From: an uncultured Lachnospiraceae bacterium
GTDB taxonomy: Bacteria; Bacillota; Clostridia; Lachnospirales; Lachnospiraceae
Assembly (NCBI GenBank): GCA_947625465.1
Contig: CANQOK010000001.1
Location: 118,675-182,674 of the forward strand
Direction: 5' to 3'
Length of the DNA: 64,000 nucleotides
Numbering within the stretch: position 1 is the stretch's first letter; each line of letters begins with the position of its first letter. The notes beneath the pieces are model-generated. The model worked only from the letters and a program-made list of their open reading frames with translations, was not told the origin of the DNA and searched no databases. The position numbers and the translations under genes are program-made. Shown piece by piece: positions 15,810 through 25,537 of this stretch.

Positions 15810-16859
15810 ATGGACACAGAGACGATGTTCAATGGGGCTACATTACTTATAACTGGAGGTACTGGGTCATTTGGCAATACAGTACTGAAGCATTTTCTAA
15901 AAACTGACATAGGCCAGATACGTATCTTTTCTCGTGATGAAAAGAAACAGGATGATATGCGTCACGAGCTGCAGGCTAAATATCCAGAATATGTAAACAA
16001 GGTAAAATTTTATATTGGAGATGTAAGAGACCCTCAGTCAATTACAGATGTTATGTATGGCGTGGACTATATTTTTCATGCTGCAGCGCTTAAACAGGTA
16101 CCATCTTGTGAGTTTTTCCCGATGCAGGCTGTAAAAACTAACATCGAGGGAACTGACAATATGCTCCATGCAGCAATTGAGGCTGGTGTGAAGAGAGTAG
16201 TATGTTTATCTACAGATAAAGCTGCGTATCCTATTAATGCTATGGGAATATCTAAGGCTATGATGGAGCATGTTATTACAGCGAATGCGCGTGTAGCTGC
16301 GGAGCGCGGGGATACGGTTATCTGTTGTACTAGATATGGTAACGTAATGTGTTCACGTGGATCGGTTGTTCCTTTGTTTATTGACCAGATTCGTTCAGGA
16401 AGTCCTATCACTATTACAAATCCTGAAATGACGCGATTTCTCATGAATCTTGATGAGGCAGTCAATCTTGTTCAGTTTGCTTTTAAACATGCTAATCCGG
16501 GGGATCTTTTTGTACAAAAAGCAGATGCAAGCACAATCGGTGATTTAGCGAAAGCGGTTCAGCAACTGTTCGGAGATACCGGAGTACGTATTATCGGTAC
16601 TCGCCATGGAGAAAAGCTGTATGAGACATTACTTACGCAAGAGGAGAGACTTCGCGCTGAAGATATGGGAAAATACTTTCGCGTTTCTGCTGATAATCGT
16701 GATCTAAATTATGATAAGTATTTTGTGAAGGGGCAGGTTCAGACCATAGAAGATGAAGCATACACTAGCCATAACACAGTTCGTTTAAATGTAGAAGGAA
16801 CTATTAAAAAATTACTTACCACAGATTATGTTCAGAAGCAGTTAGCAATAAGTCAGTAG
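15810..16859 (+). CDS. UDP-GlcNAc 4,6-dehydratase/5-epimerase (CapE/FnlA-like)
   Basis: A 349-residue SDR enzyme. The NAD(P) motif is TGGTGSFGNTVL, and the active-site stretch STDKAAYPINAMGISKAMMEH is diagnostic for the inverting CapE/FnlA/WbjB group, in which Met and Lys replace Tyr-x-x-x-Lys. It removes water from UDP-GlcNAc and inverts C5, the first step to UDP-L-FucNAc or UDP-L-QuiNAc. The ATG at 15810 follows GGAGGAG; an ATG at 15795 overlaps that ribosome site and is unlikely. The next two genes supply the following steps. Codon use is a little less AT-rich than in the neighbours, which suggests the three-gene set moved as a unit. Confidence 0.92.
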   Translation: MDTETMFNGATLLITGGTGSFGNTVLKHFLKTDIGQIRIFSRDEKKQDDMRHELQAKYPEYVNKVKFYIGDVRDPQSITDVMYGVDYIFHAAALKQVPSCEFFPMQAVKTNIEGTDNMLHAAIEAGVKRVVCLSTDKAAYPINAMGISKAMMEHVITANARVAAERGDTVICCTRYGNVMCSRGSVVPLFIDQIRSGSPITITNPEMTRFLMNLDEAVNLVQFAFKHANPGDLFVQKADASTIGDLAKAVQQLFGDTGVRIIGTRHGEKLYETLLTQEERLRAEDMGKYFRVSADNRDLNYDKYFVKGQVQTIEDEAYTSHNTVRLNVEGTIKKLLTTDYVQKQLAISQ

Positions 16860-16903
16860 GTAATCGTGAGAAAATCTTCTGTTCAGAAAGGAAAAAGAAT
16901 ACA

Positions 16904-17758
16904 ATGAAATTTTTGATTTTGGGCTGTAATGGCATGGCTGGACATATGATTAGCCTTTATTTGAAAGAGCAAGGGCATGACATTTTAGGATTTGATTTCT
17001 CAAGATCTACGTTAGTTGATTCTGTGGCAGGAGATGCGATGGATATGGGGGTTATTAAGGAGCTTGTTGGTTTTAATAAATTTGATAGTATTATTAACTG
17101 CATAGGCATCCTTAATCAATTTGCAGAGAACAGTAAGGCAAAGGCAGTATACCTTAATGCTTACTTGCCGCATTATCTTGTGCAACTGACAGAGGGAACA
17201 AATACACAAGTTATCCATATGAGTACGGATTGTGTGTTCAGTGGAAACCGTGGTTGGTATACTGAAAATGATCTGAGAGATGGAACAACGTTCTATGATC
17301 GCTCTAAGGCGCTTGGCGAACTAGAGGATGGGAAAAATATTACACTTCGCAATTCCATTGTTGGTCCTGACATAAATCAGAATGGTATAGGTCTTATGAA
17401 TTGGTTTATGCAACAGCACGGGGAAGTAACAGGATATATAAGTGCTATGTGGACGGGTCAAACTACGCTTCAGCTTGCAAAGACAATGGAGGTTGCTGCA
17501 AAAGAAAAGGCGTATGGTTTGTACAATGCAGTTCCAGATATTAGTATTTCTAAATATGAATTACTTAATCTTTTTAATAAATACATTAGAAAAGAAAAAG
17601 TGATCATACTTCCGATTAATAAGATGGCCATCAATAAATCCTTGAAACGTACACATTGGGATTTTAGTTATAAAATTCCCGATTATGAGCAAATGATTTC
17701 GGAACTTGCTGATTGGATGAAAAGACATAAATTTCTGTATCCACATTATGATCTTTGA
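16904..17758 (+). CDS. RmlD-type sugar-nucleotide reductase
   Basis: A 284-residue SDR protein starting MKFLILGCNGMAGHMIS, with HMSTDCVFSG and an active-site YDRSKALGE. It resembles dTDP-4-keto-L-rhamnose reductase RmlD and lacks the extra cupin domain of the longer CapF/FnlB reductases. It stands between a CapE/FnlA-like dehydratase and a WecB-like epimerase. An RmlD-like reductase at this place occurs in pathways to UDP-L-rhamnosamine and then UDP-L-QuiNAc (WbvR type), whereas the longer type leads to UDP-L-FucNAc. The QuiNAc branch is therefore slightly favoured, as an inference. Confidence 0.85.
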   Translation: MKFLILGCNGMAGHMISLYLKEQGHDILGFDFSRSTLVDSVAGDAMDMGVIKELVGFNKFDSIINCIGILNQFAENSKAKAVYLNAYLPHYLVQLTEGTNTQVIHMSTDCVFSGNRGWYTENDLRDGTTFYDRSKALGELEDGKNITLRNSIVGPDINQNGIGLMNWFMQQHGEVTGYISAMWTGQTTLQLAKTMEVAAKEKAYGLYNAVPDISISKYELLNLFNKYIRKEKVIILPINKMAINKSLKRTHWDFSYKIPDYEQMISELADWMKRHKFLYPHYDL

Positions 17759-17815
17759 GAAAGAAGCTAATTTCTTTATCAAACTTCACAGAACAAATAT
17801 AAGGAGAACTAACTT

Positions 17816-18946
17816 ATGGAAATAAAAAGGCTTAAGCTGATGACCATCGTGGGGACTCGCCCTGAAATTATCAAAATGTCTGAAATTATAAAAAAAGCAG
17901 ATAAATATTTTAATCAAATTCTTGTTCATACTGGTCAGAACTATGATTACGAACTGAACAAAATTTTCTTTGAGGATCTTGGCATCCGTGAGCCGGATTA
18001 TTATTTAGGTGTTGTTGGTGAAAATCTTGGTCAGACTATGGGAAATGTAATTGCTAAATCATATGAACTGTTGAAAAAAGTCAGACCGGATGCACTTATT
18101 ATTTTGGGTGACACGAATTCTTGCCTTTGTGTACTTTCTGCCAAACGATTAAAAATTCCTGTATTCCATATGGAAGCAGGTAATCGCTGTAAGGATGAAA
18201 ACCTTCCAGAAGAGGTTATTAGGCGTGTAGTAGATGTTACCAGTGATATAAACCTTTGCTATTCTGAGCATGCTCGTCGCTATATTCTTGATGCAGGGGT
18301 AAAATCTGAATATACTTATGTAGTTGGTTCTCCAATGGCAGAGGTATTGAATAATTGCCGAGAACAGATTGAGAGGAGCAATATACTGGAAAAATTGAAA
18401 CTTGAAGCAGGAAAATATATTCTCCTTTCGGCACATCGAGAAGAAAATATTGATATTGAGAACAATTTTTTCAGTCTTATGAATGCTATAAACGCAATGG
18501 CAGAGAATTATGATATGCCTATCCTTTATTCTTGCCATCCAAGAAGCAGAAAGTATATCGAAGCACGTGGGTTTAAATTCGATAAAAGAGTAACCCAACA
18601 TAAGCCACTAGGCTTTTTTGATTATAACAAACTCCAGCAAAATGCTTTTTGTGTGGTATCTGACAGTGGTACATTACCTGAAGAAGGGGCTTATTTCAAA
18701 TTTCCTGCAGTTTCTATCCGCACATCTACAGAACGCCCGGAAGCTATAGAAAAAGGTGTGTTTACCATTGGTGGTATAACTACAGATCAAATTCTTCAGG
18801 CAGTTGATCTTGCTGTGTTTATGCATATTAATGATGATAATCCTGTAGATGTTCCCGCATATAAGGATGTTAATGTAAGTACAAAGGTTATAAAAATTAT
18901 TCAGAGTTATGTAGGTATTATCAATAAAATTATATGGCGTAAATAA
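17816..18946 (+). CDS. UDP-GlcNAc 2-epimerase-like enzyme (WecB/FnlC family)
   Basis: A 376-residue non-hydrolysing 2-epimerase. The family signatures are KLMTIVGTRPEIIKMSEII at the start, HTGQNYDYELN, the LGDTNSCL motif, HMEAGNRCKDENLPEE, LLSAHREENID and SDSGTLPEEGAYF. In this three-gene set the enzyme would epimerise C2 of a UDP-6-deoxy-L-HexNAc, as FnlC/CapG do, not make ManNAc. GGAG precedes the ATG. A 1.1 kb decayed gap follows the gene. Confidence 0.9.
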   Translation: MEIKRLKLMTIVGTRPEIIKMSEIIKKADKYFNQILVHTGQNYDYELNKIFFEDLGIREPDYYLGVVGENLGQTMGNVIAKSYELLKKVRPDALIILGDTNSCLCVLSAKRLKIPVFHMEAGNRCKDENLPEEVIRRVVDVTSDINLCYSEHARRYILDAGVKSEYTYVVGSPMAEVLNNCREQIERSNILEKLKLEAGKYILLSAHREENIDIENNFFSLMNAINAMAENYDMPILYSCHPRSRKYIEARGFKFDKRVTQHKPLGFFDYNKLQQNAFCVVSDSGTLPEEGAYFKFPAVSIRTSTERPEAIEKGVFTIGGITTDQILQAVDLAVFMHINDDNPVDVPAYKDVNVSTKVIKIIQSYVGIINKIIWRK

Positions 18947-20087
18947 TTTTTTTAGAATAAATAATTGTTTAGTGATTTTCTTTTTTTTCTGATATGAGGG
19001 ATTATGCTTATTTATAGAAAGCTTCCTATATAATTTAAGTGCAGGAAATTTCCAAAAAGAAGGTTAAGAGAAAAGATAGCTCAGAGTTAAGATTACTAGC
19101 TTTGGCAGTTAGTAAAAATTTTATTGAATAGAGAGGTATGCAAGATAAATTGTAACACACAGGACAAAAAAATTCATCCATCAACTAAAAACTTTAATTC
19201 TAGACTTTTATGTGAGTAGCGGGGGACATTTTTCTAGAGCATTTGGTTGGAGAAACTTCTAGTACAAAAACTATTGGAATATTTAAAATTATGAGGATTA
19301 GTTTTTAGACATTTAGGGCATGGATGGGGACTATGAAGAAGTACAACAAGACCGCTGTAATTCTTGGCATAGAACTGAAGGAGCATTTACTTATTTGCCA
19401 GTAGAAAAATCCTTGTAGGAAGAATCCTATGAGGATCAAGAATTAGATTGCCAGATGGGCGTTGTCTTGCTTCTCTGAATTAAAAAGCTGATAATGAAAA
19501 GATGGTGGAAAAAAGCAAGGGCTGCTTTGAAAAAATGAAAGTGGTAAAGTCCTTTCTGAAACCAAGGTGCAGTTCCTAGTTCAACATGGTCGAAGGCTTC
19601 TTCAGTAAGGTGACAAAGCAGATGTTTTGCAAAATTTGAATCAAGTTCAAAGGAAAATTTATGGAACCATATATTTGTATTTCAATGAAGTTAATGAGAA
19701 ATCTATCATCTTTCATTGGAAGTATTATCTTGATGACATTGATGTATCTGGGAAAGTTACTGTTAATATATTACTATTGAAAAAGGTTAAGTTAATTATC
19801 GAATGTTATACTAGTTATGGACAGGCGGAACAAAAAAGTTAGAATCCGGCGGCAGAAGACAATGATAGATACAGAAAATTAGCCACCATAAATGATGAGT
19901 ATACACAAGACCATATAAAGCAGAAATAATGACGGTTTACTTTGTTTATTCAAAACAGGCTATTTTCATAGCAAATAATATAGAGAGATGCCTGTTTTCT
20001 TGGCTCATTTATCGAAAAATGGGATAAAAAATCCTTGAAACTCGAAACATAAGAAAAAAGGCTTGACTAATTAGGAAGTGAATGAAT
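18947..20087 (+). other. Non-coding gap with mobile-element debris
   Basis: About 1.1 kb with no intact gene between the epimerase and the acyltransferase. It contains broken coding fragments, the clearest at 19600-19842 (see separate entry). The stretch around 19290-19560 also reads like damaged coding sequence with many stops. No terminator with a clear T run is visible, so transcription may continue through it. Confidence 0.5.
19600..19842 (+). pseudogene. Remnant of an unidentified mobile-element protein
   Basis: An open fragment of about 80 codons, DKADVLQNLNQVQRKIYG onward, includes IIFHWKYYLDDIDVSGKVTV. The block FHWKYY recurs in the broken sequence near 30030, with matching bases on both sides. 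The two are therefore decayed copies of one gene. No start codon with a ribosome site and no upstream domain are present. The C-terminal character is like that of a recombinase or transposase tail, but I cannot name the family. Confidence 0.45.
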
Positions 20088-21089
20088 ATGGAAAAGAAAA
20101 ACAGATTGTTGTGGGTTGAAATCTCCCAGATTTTTTCAATGTTAATTGTAGTATTTCATCATAGTATTCCCAAGGGGTATGAGATTAATAAAATATTTTT
20201 ACTATTGGCGAATTCTTTACAGTATCCAGCATTAGCCGTGTTTTTTTTAACAAGTGGAATGTTTGCAGTAAATTACAATAAGACTAGCTATATTCATTAT
20301 ATTAAAAAGAGGGCAATTCGATTGTTGATTCCTTTTTTTGCAGTCAATTTGTTAATGCTTTTGCCAAAGTATATCGTTGCAAGAATTGCTGGTGAAAACA
20401 TGAGTATGGGATTAGGAAGTTTTCTTTATTCTTTTATAGATCCGCACGGAAAAGGAATCTGTCCGCATTTATGGTTTCTTCCAACGCTTTTTATTATGTC
20501 ATTATTTGTACCAACTATAAAAAAAATAAAAAAAACCAGCGAATTTGTATTTATTGAATTTGCATTTTTAGTGGTGACATTTATTCCATGGGAGTTTACT
20601 ACGGTTTTATGCTTGAATGAGTTGAGACTTTATACTGCGTATTTTGTTGCTGGATTTTATTTGAGTACATTATTGAAAAATATAAAAAATAATTTTTCTG
20701 AATCAAAAAGATTGCAAATATTTTTTGTAAGCTTCATACTGAGTGTCTTAATTTTAGTATTTAACTTTGCGTTAGGTAACTTCTTCAGACCTTTAATTAC
20801 AATAACAGGTTTAGTTGCGATAATAATGCTATCAAGTATTATCGACAGTAAAAGTTTAATCCTAAAAAAGATTTTTTCGGGAAAAACTTTTATTATTTAT
20901 ATTCTGTCATTATGTATACAAAATTTTGTTGAAGTGCTCGCATTAAAATTAGATTTTTCATGGGTTGAAGCATTTTTGCTTATGTTTTTAATCGGTATAT
21001 TAGTACCGTATCTAATTTATCTGATAATTGCATATATTGATGAAAAAATGAAACTGCCAATATGGTTAAAGGCAATAGTTGGAATGTAA
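20088..21089 (+). CDS. Membrane acyltransferase, family 3
   Basis: A 333-residue membrane protein with about ten helices. It begins with the family's typical WVEISQIFSMLIVVFHHSI, where the histidine pair fits the catalytic position, and has HLWFLPTLFIMSLF in the middle. Acyltransferase-3 proteins transfer acetyl or other acyl groups to sugars of surface polysaccharides. The ATG at 20088 is nine bases from AGGAAG; an ATG at 20082 is only three bases away and less likely. The ATP-grasp gene begins 16 bases after its stop, so the two are probably translated together. Confidence 0.83.
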   Translation: MEKKNRLLWVEISQIFSMLIVVFHHSIPKGYEINKIFLLLANSLQYPALAVFFLTSGMFAVNYNKTSYIHYIKKRAIRLLIPFFAVNLLMLLPKYIVARIAGENMSMGLGSFLYSFIDPHGKGICPHLWFLPTLFIMSLFVPTIKKIKKTSEFVFIEFAFLVVTFIPWEFTTVLCLNELRLYTAYFVAGFYLSTLLKNIKNNFSESKRLQIFFVSFILSVLILVFNFALGNFFRPLITITGLVAIIMLSSIIDSKSLILKKIFSGKTFIIYILSLCIQNFVEVLALKLDFSWVEAFLLMFLIGILVPYLIYLIIAYIDEKMKLPIWLKAIVGM

Positions 21090-21105
21090 AAAAATGGAGG
21101 TAATA

Positions 21106-22269
21106 ATGAGTAATATAGAAGGAACGAAAGTGTTATTACTAGAAGGGTTTGCCAGACAGTCTATGGCAATTATGGAAGCATTGCATAAAGATGGATGTCA
21201 TATTACAACATATAATAATTCAAAGCTAGATTTGGGATATTTATCAAAGTACCCAGACCAGAAAATTCTTGCTTTTTGGGATCGAAGTAATGAAAAAAAA
21301 TCAGCAAACGCCCTGTTAAAAGTATTAAAAGCGGAACATTATGATGTAACGATTCCAATGACGGATTTTTCAGCGACCCTGTTGTCAAAATATAAAGATA
21401 AATTTGAGAAATATACACATGTTGCGGTTAATGACTGGGATGTTTTTATGCAAGCCGGGGATAAACTGAATACAATGATTGCTTGTATGGAGTATAATAT
21501 TCCCTGCCCATATACATTAAAATCAGCAGAATCTATTGATGAAGTATTAGCATCAGGGATTCAATATCCATTTATTATTAAGCCGAGAGTTGGATATGGT
21601 TCTATTGGATTTCATTGTATCAATAATGAGGAGGATTTAAGAAAAAATTTTGATACTTGCGTGGAGCAATTTGGAGACATGTTGGTTCAGGAGTATATAC
21701 CCCAAACAGACATACAGTATAAATGTGAGGTATTTATTGATGGAGATGGAGAAGTAAAAAGTGCAGTTGTTTTTGATAAAACCAGATGGTATCCTATTGA
21801 CGGCGGATCAACCTGCTGTAGTACCTCAGTAGATAGACCGGATATTGTTGAAAACAGTGTAAAATTACTGAAAGCATTAAACTGGCGTGGTTATGGCGAT
21901 GTTGACCTAATTCAGGATCCAAGGGATCATGTAGCAAAAGTAATGGAAATTAATCCTCGGATAACAGCAAGTGTTAAGGTTTGTATATATTCCGGAGTAG
22001 ATTTTGCAAGACAGATTGTGGAATACGAAACTGGAAGAAGAGTAACGGATTATAAAGACTATAAGTCAGGGGTATGTTTAAGATACATGCACACGGATTT
22101 ATTGTGGTTTATTGAATCATCAAACAGACTTCATGCAAATCCATCTTGGTTTAGTTGGAAAAATACAACCGATCAAATATGGAATCCGAGAGATCCCAAA
22201 CCATGGTTTGGATATACACTTCAAGCATTGGCAAAAATAAGAAAAGAAAAGCAGAAAAGAGCACGTTAG
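21106..22269 (+). CDS. ATP-grasp ligase of a polysaccharide locus
   Basis: A 387-residue protein with an N-terminal Rossmann-like domain (VLLLEGFARQSMAIMEAL) and a C-terminal ATP-grasp fold at about residues 120-310: YPFIIKPRVGYGSIGFH, MLVQEYIPQ, and the metal-binding VMEINPRIT. ATP-grasp ligases join a carboxylate to an amine or thiol through an acyl phosphate. GGAGGT at 21096-21101 fixes the ATG at 21106. Its place among genes that make uronic acids suggests that it could form an amide on a sugar carboxylate, or ligate an amino acid to an amino sugar. That role is inference. A 0.7 kb gap follows. Confidence 0.8.
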   Translation: MSNIEGTKVLLLEGFARQSMAIMEALHKDGCHITTYNNSKLDLGYLSKYPDQKILAFWDRSNEKKSANALLKVLKAEHYDVTIPMTDFSATLLSKYKDKFEKYTHVAVNDWDVFMQAGDKLNTMIACMEYNIPCPYTLKSAESIDEVLASGIQYPFIIKPRVGYGSIGFHCINNEEDLRKNFDTCVEQFGDMLVQEYIPQTDIQYKCEVFIDGDGEVKSAVVFDKTRWYPIDGGSTCCSTSVDRPDIVENSVKLLKALNWRGYGDVDLIQDPRDHVAKVMEINPRITASVKVCIYSGVDFARQIVEYETGRRVTDYKDYKSGVCLRYMHTDLLWFIESSNRLHANPSWFSWKNTTDQIWNPRDPKPWFGYTLQALAKIRKEKQKRAR

Positions 22270-22975
22270 AAGGAGAAGAGGTAAAATATCAAATTATTAT
22301 TCGGAGTTGTTTCTGAATTGATATAGGATACCAGATCTTGGGTGTACTGATATAAGATCCAGAAAGAAACTATATAATTGAATACTTTTTCAGGCAGTTA
22401 CAGTGATATATAGTTCGATACCAGAGATGTCAAATTTGAACATGTCAGCAAGGAAATCAATCAGATGACAGACTCGATAAAAAATTTAAATTTTTGCCAG
22501 AAGCGGGTTAACAGAGATTTATTGGACACATTAGAAAAACTAGAGGATCTTGTGATTCCTGGCAGAGCTTGAGGAGAAGAAGAAATGAGTTGGTAGGAAT
22601 GGAAAAGATTTTTTGAAGGACGGACGCGGAGAGGAACAGTCTTAAAGCGGGTAGAGGCACTTGCCTCTAAGGAACTGATAAAAGCATTGCAAAAAAGGGA
22701 AGGAACAAATTCTGAAAGGTCAAAATGTTCTTGAAGTAGAGGAAAAAGAAGAACCATTCTAAAACATTTCCTGATATTCTGAAATAGTTTCTTTCAAGAA
22801 ACTCTGCTAATATTTAGTCATAAAAATGTTTTCTGCTGTGAATTGTATGATTGTTTGTTATGATTCTATTATAACATTTACAGAGAGAAAATTTATATAA
22901 AAAGAAAAGAATAAATCAATGAATATCTGGACTTAATAAAAATATATATTTATTAAAAAGAAGGAAGGAGAAAAA
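22270..22975 (+). other. Non-coding gap with coding debris
   Basis: About 700 bases without an intact gene. A fragment around 22460-22572 reads IKNLNFCQKRVNRDLLDTLE on the plus strand and stops, and another near 22590-22735 reads EWKRFFEGRTRRGTVLKRVE. Both lack ribosome sites. A TTGTAT, 18-base spacer, TATTAT pair at 22843-22872 could be a promoter for the dehydrogenase gene. Origin of the debris is not recognised. Confidence 0.4.
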
Positions 22976-24298
22976 ATGAGCCTTTATAGTAAATTAGTTG
23001 ACAGAGAAGAAACTTTAGCGGTTGTAGGACTTGGATATGTAGGTATGCCTATTGCCGTGGCATTTGCAAAAAAGGGGTTGCATGTAATTGGCTTTGATTT
23101 AAATAAAGAAAAAATAGAACTCTATAAGTCCGGTGTGGATCCGACAAAAGAAGTCGGGGATGAGACTATTACACAAACTACTATGCAATTTTCAGCAGAT
23201 GAAAAACAACTCCAAAATGCAAAGTTTATTATTGTTGCGGTTCCAACTCCTGTGAATACAGATCACACTCCGGATTTAACGCCTGTTGTTGGTGCATCTG
23301 AAATAGTTGGACGTAATCTTAAGGCTGGCTCTATCGTTGTTTACGAATCGACAGTCTATCCTGGATGCACCGAAGATGTATGCATTCCTATTCTAGAGAA
23401 GCAAAGTGGTCTTAAGTGTGGTATGGATTTCAAAGTTGGATACTCTCCTGAACGTATTAATCCGGGTGATAAGATTCATCGCTTAGAGAATATTCACAAA
23501 ATCGTTTCTGGTATTGATGAGGAATCTCTGGCAGAAATTAAGGCTGTGTATGATCTTGTCATTGAAGTAGGAACATATCCTGTTTCAAATCTTCGGACTG
23601 CAGAAGCTGTTAAGGTTGTTGAAAATAGTCAACGTGATATTAACATAGCTTTTATGAATGAACTTGCGATGGTATTTGACCGTATGGGTATTGATACTAA
23701 TGAAGTTATAGATGGTATGAATACTAAATGGAATGCCCTTGGATTTAGACCTGGTCTTGTTGGTGGGCACTGTATTGGCGTTGATCCGTATTATTTTACT
23801 TATGAGGCTGAGAAGTTGGGCTATCACAGTCAGATTATTTTGAATGGTCGTATTGTTAATGACTCTATGGGGACATATGTTGCTGATGTAGCTATTAAAA
23901 AGATGATTGAAGCTGGACAAGCCCCTAAGAAGAGTAAAGTTGTTATTTTAGGTTTGACCTTCAAGGAAAACTGCCCAGATACGCGTAATAGTAAGGTTAA
24001 TGACATCATAAAGCAATTGAGAAAATATGGTATTGAGCCCGATGTGGTGGATCCATGGGCATCTGAGAAAGATGCAATGCGCGAGTATGGTATAAAACTT
24101 ACTAAGATTGAGGATGTGGCGAATGTTGATTGTGTTATCGTCGCAATAGCCCATGACGAATTTCGAGCATTGAATCTTGAGAATATTAAGAAGTTATTTA
24201 GGGATGTACCAGATGAGGAAAAGGTGTTAATAGATGTTAAAGGAATTTATAAGATTAATGAATTAAGAATATCTGGATTGCATTGGTGGAGACTTTAA
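22976..24298 (+). CDS. UDP-HexNAc 6-dehydrogenase (WbpO/TviB-like)
   Basis: A 440-residue nucleotide-sugar dehydrogenase. The NAD motif is VVGLGYVGMPIAVAFAKKG, the catalytic lysine region is RTAEAVKVVENSQRDINIAF, and the catalytic cysteine is in GGHCIGVDPYYFT. These sequences match the WbpA/WbpO/TviB group, which oxidises UDP-GlcNAc or UDP-GalNAc to the HexNAc uronic acid, and differ from the UDP-glucose dehydrogenase at 31.2 kb. GGAAGGAG precedes the ATG. The first span of codons is AT-rich and the rest less so. It should supply a second uronic acid for the repeat unit. Confidence 0.9.
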   Translation: MSLYSKLVDREETLAVVGLGYVGMPIAVAFAKKGLHVIGFDLNKEKIELYKSGVDPTKEVGDETITQTTMQFSADEKQLQNAKFIIVAVPTPVNTDHTPDLTPVVGASEIVGRNLKAGSIVVYESTVYPGCTEDVCIPILEKQSGLKCGMDFKVGYSPERINPGDKIHRLENIHKIVSGIDEESLAEIKAVYDLVIEVGTYPVSNLRTAEAVKVVENSQRDINIAFMNELAMVFDRMGIDTNEVIDGMNTKWNALGFRPGLVGGHCIGVDPYYFTYEAEKLGYHSQIILNGRIVNDSMGTYVADVAIKKMIEAGQAPKKSKVVILGLTFKENCPDTRNSKVNDIIKQLRKYGIEPDVVDPWASEKDAMREYGIKLTKIEDVANVDCVIVAIAHDEFRALNLENIKKLFRDVPDEEKVLIDVKGIYKINELRISGLHWWRL

Positions 24299-24451
24299 TA
24301 AATTAGGCTGGAAACTATAATAATGGGAACAAATGCATAGATTATAGATGAAAAGAATAATTTCAGATGTAATTACTGCTTTTACTATTCAACTTTTTTG
24401 TTGGTGTGACGCAAGAATATAATACGTCAATATTAAAGCGAGGATTTATGG

Positions 24452-25525
24452 ATGAAGATATTAATGATTATAGCCGACATAAATTATGGGGCCGGAAAAA
24501 TGATGACCACCGTAGGAGAGATGCTTATAAACAGGGGGCACAAGGTTTATTTGTTGACATATTTAAATAATACTAGAAAAAATGAACTTGATTCGAGAAT
24601 TGTGCATCTTCAAAATTCTGCACTTAAGAAGGGGATAAAAAACAATTATATAAGGAAAATCAGGGAAATAAAAAAAGCAATTAAAAATGTTAATCCCGAT
24701 GTGACCCTTTCCTTTCTGACGGATGCTAATATGATGAATATTATAGCATCAAAAATATGCCACACTCCTTCAATTATTTCTGAACGCGGCGATCCTAATA
24801 CTGAGGATAGTTTAAAAAACAGAATCAAAAAATTTTTTTACAATTTTACTGATTGTATAGTATTTCAGAGTAATAATGCAGCAAAATTTTATAATAAAAG
24901 AATACAAAAAAAAGGTGTGATAATTCCAAATTATATCATTAAGACAAGTTCCAACAAAACAAATATACTTAATAGAGCAAGCAATGTAATTGTAGTCGGC
25001 AGACTAGATAATTTTCAGAAGCGACAAGACTTGGCAATTACAGCATTGAAAAATTTGCATGAAGAATTTCCTGAATTGAAGTTTTTATTTGCCGGAGATG
25101 GTCCCGATAAGGAAAAATTAAAGAGCATTGTATCAAGCCTTTCCTTAGAAGAGGCGGCTATTTTTATGGGAAGAGTTAAAAATGTATCAGAGATAATGGA
25201 TAAAAATAAGTATTTCTTGTTGACATCTGATTTTGAAGGAATGCCAAACAGTTTAATGGAAGCGATGGATGCCGGAATGATAGTAGTGACTACAGATTTC
25301 TCACCGGGGAATGCGAAAGAAATGATATTTCACGGAGTGGATGGTTTTATAGTTGATAGGGACAATCCAAAACAAATCAGCGATCTGTTACGCAAATTAT
25401 TGAATCATGAATTTGATGAAATAGCTATTTCTCAAAAAGCAACTAAGATAACCGAGAAGTTCAATAAAGAAATCATAGAGAATCAGTGGGAAAATGTGTT
25501 TTTAAGATATCAGAGAAATAGTTGA
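24452..25525 (+). CDS. Glycosyltransferase family 4
   Basis: A 357-residue GT-B protein. It begins MKILMIIADINYGAGKMM; the C-terminal donor domain has VIVVGRLDNFQKRQDLAI, FLFAGDGPDKEKLKSIV and the E-x7-E-like STAGE motif DFEGMPNSLMEAMDAG. GAGGAT lies before the ATG at 24452. It probably adds one sugar of the repeat unit. The next gene begins 12 bases after its stop. Donor and acceptor are unknown. Confidence 0.9.
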   Translation: MKILMIIADINYGAGKMMTTVGEMLINRGHKVYLLTYLNNTRKNELDSRIVHLQNSALKKGIKNNYIRKIREIKKAIKNVNPDVTLSFLTDANMMNIIASKICHTPSIISERGDPNTEDSLKNRIKKFFYNFTDCIVFQSNNAAKFYNKRIQKKGVIIPNYIIKTSSNKTNILNRASNVIVVGRLDNFQKRQDLAITALKNLHEEFPELKFLFAGDGPDKEKLKSIVSSLSLEEAAIFMGRVKNVSEIMDKNKYFLLTSDFEGMPNSLMEAMDAGMIVVTTDFSPGNAKEMIFHGVDGFIVDRDNPKQISDLLRKLLNHEFDEIAISQKATKITEKFNKEIIENQWENVFLRYQRNS

Positions 25526-25537
25526 AGGGGCTCAAGA

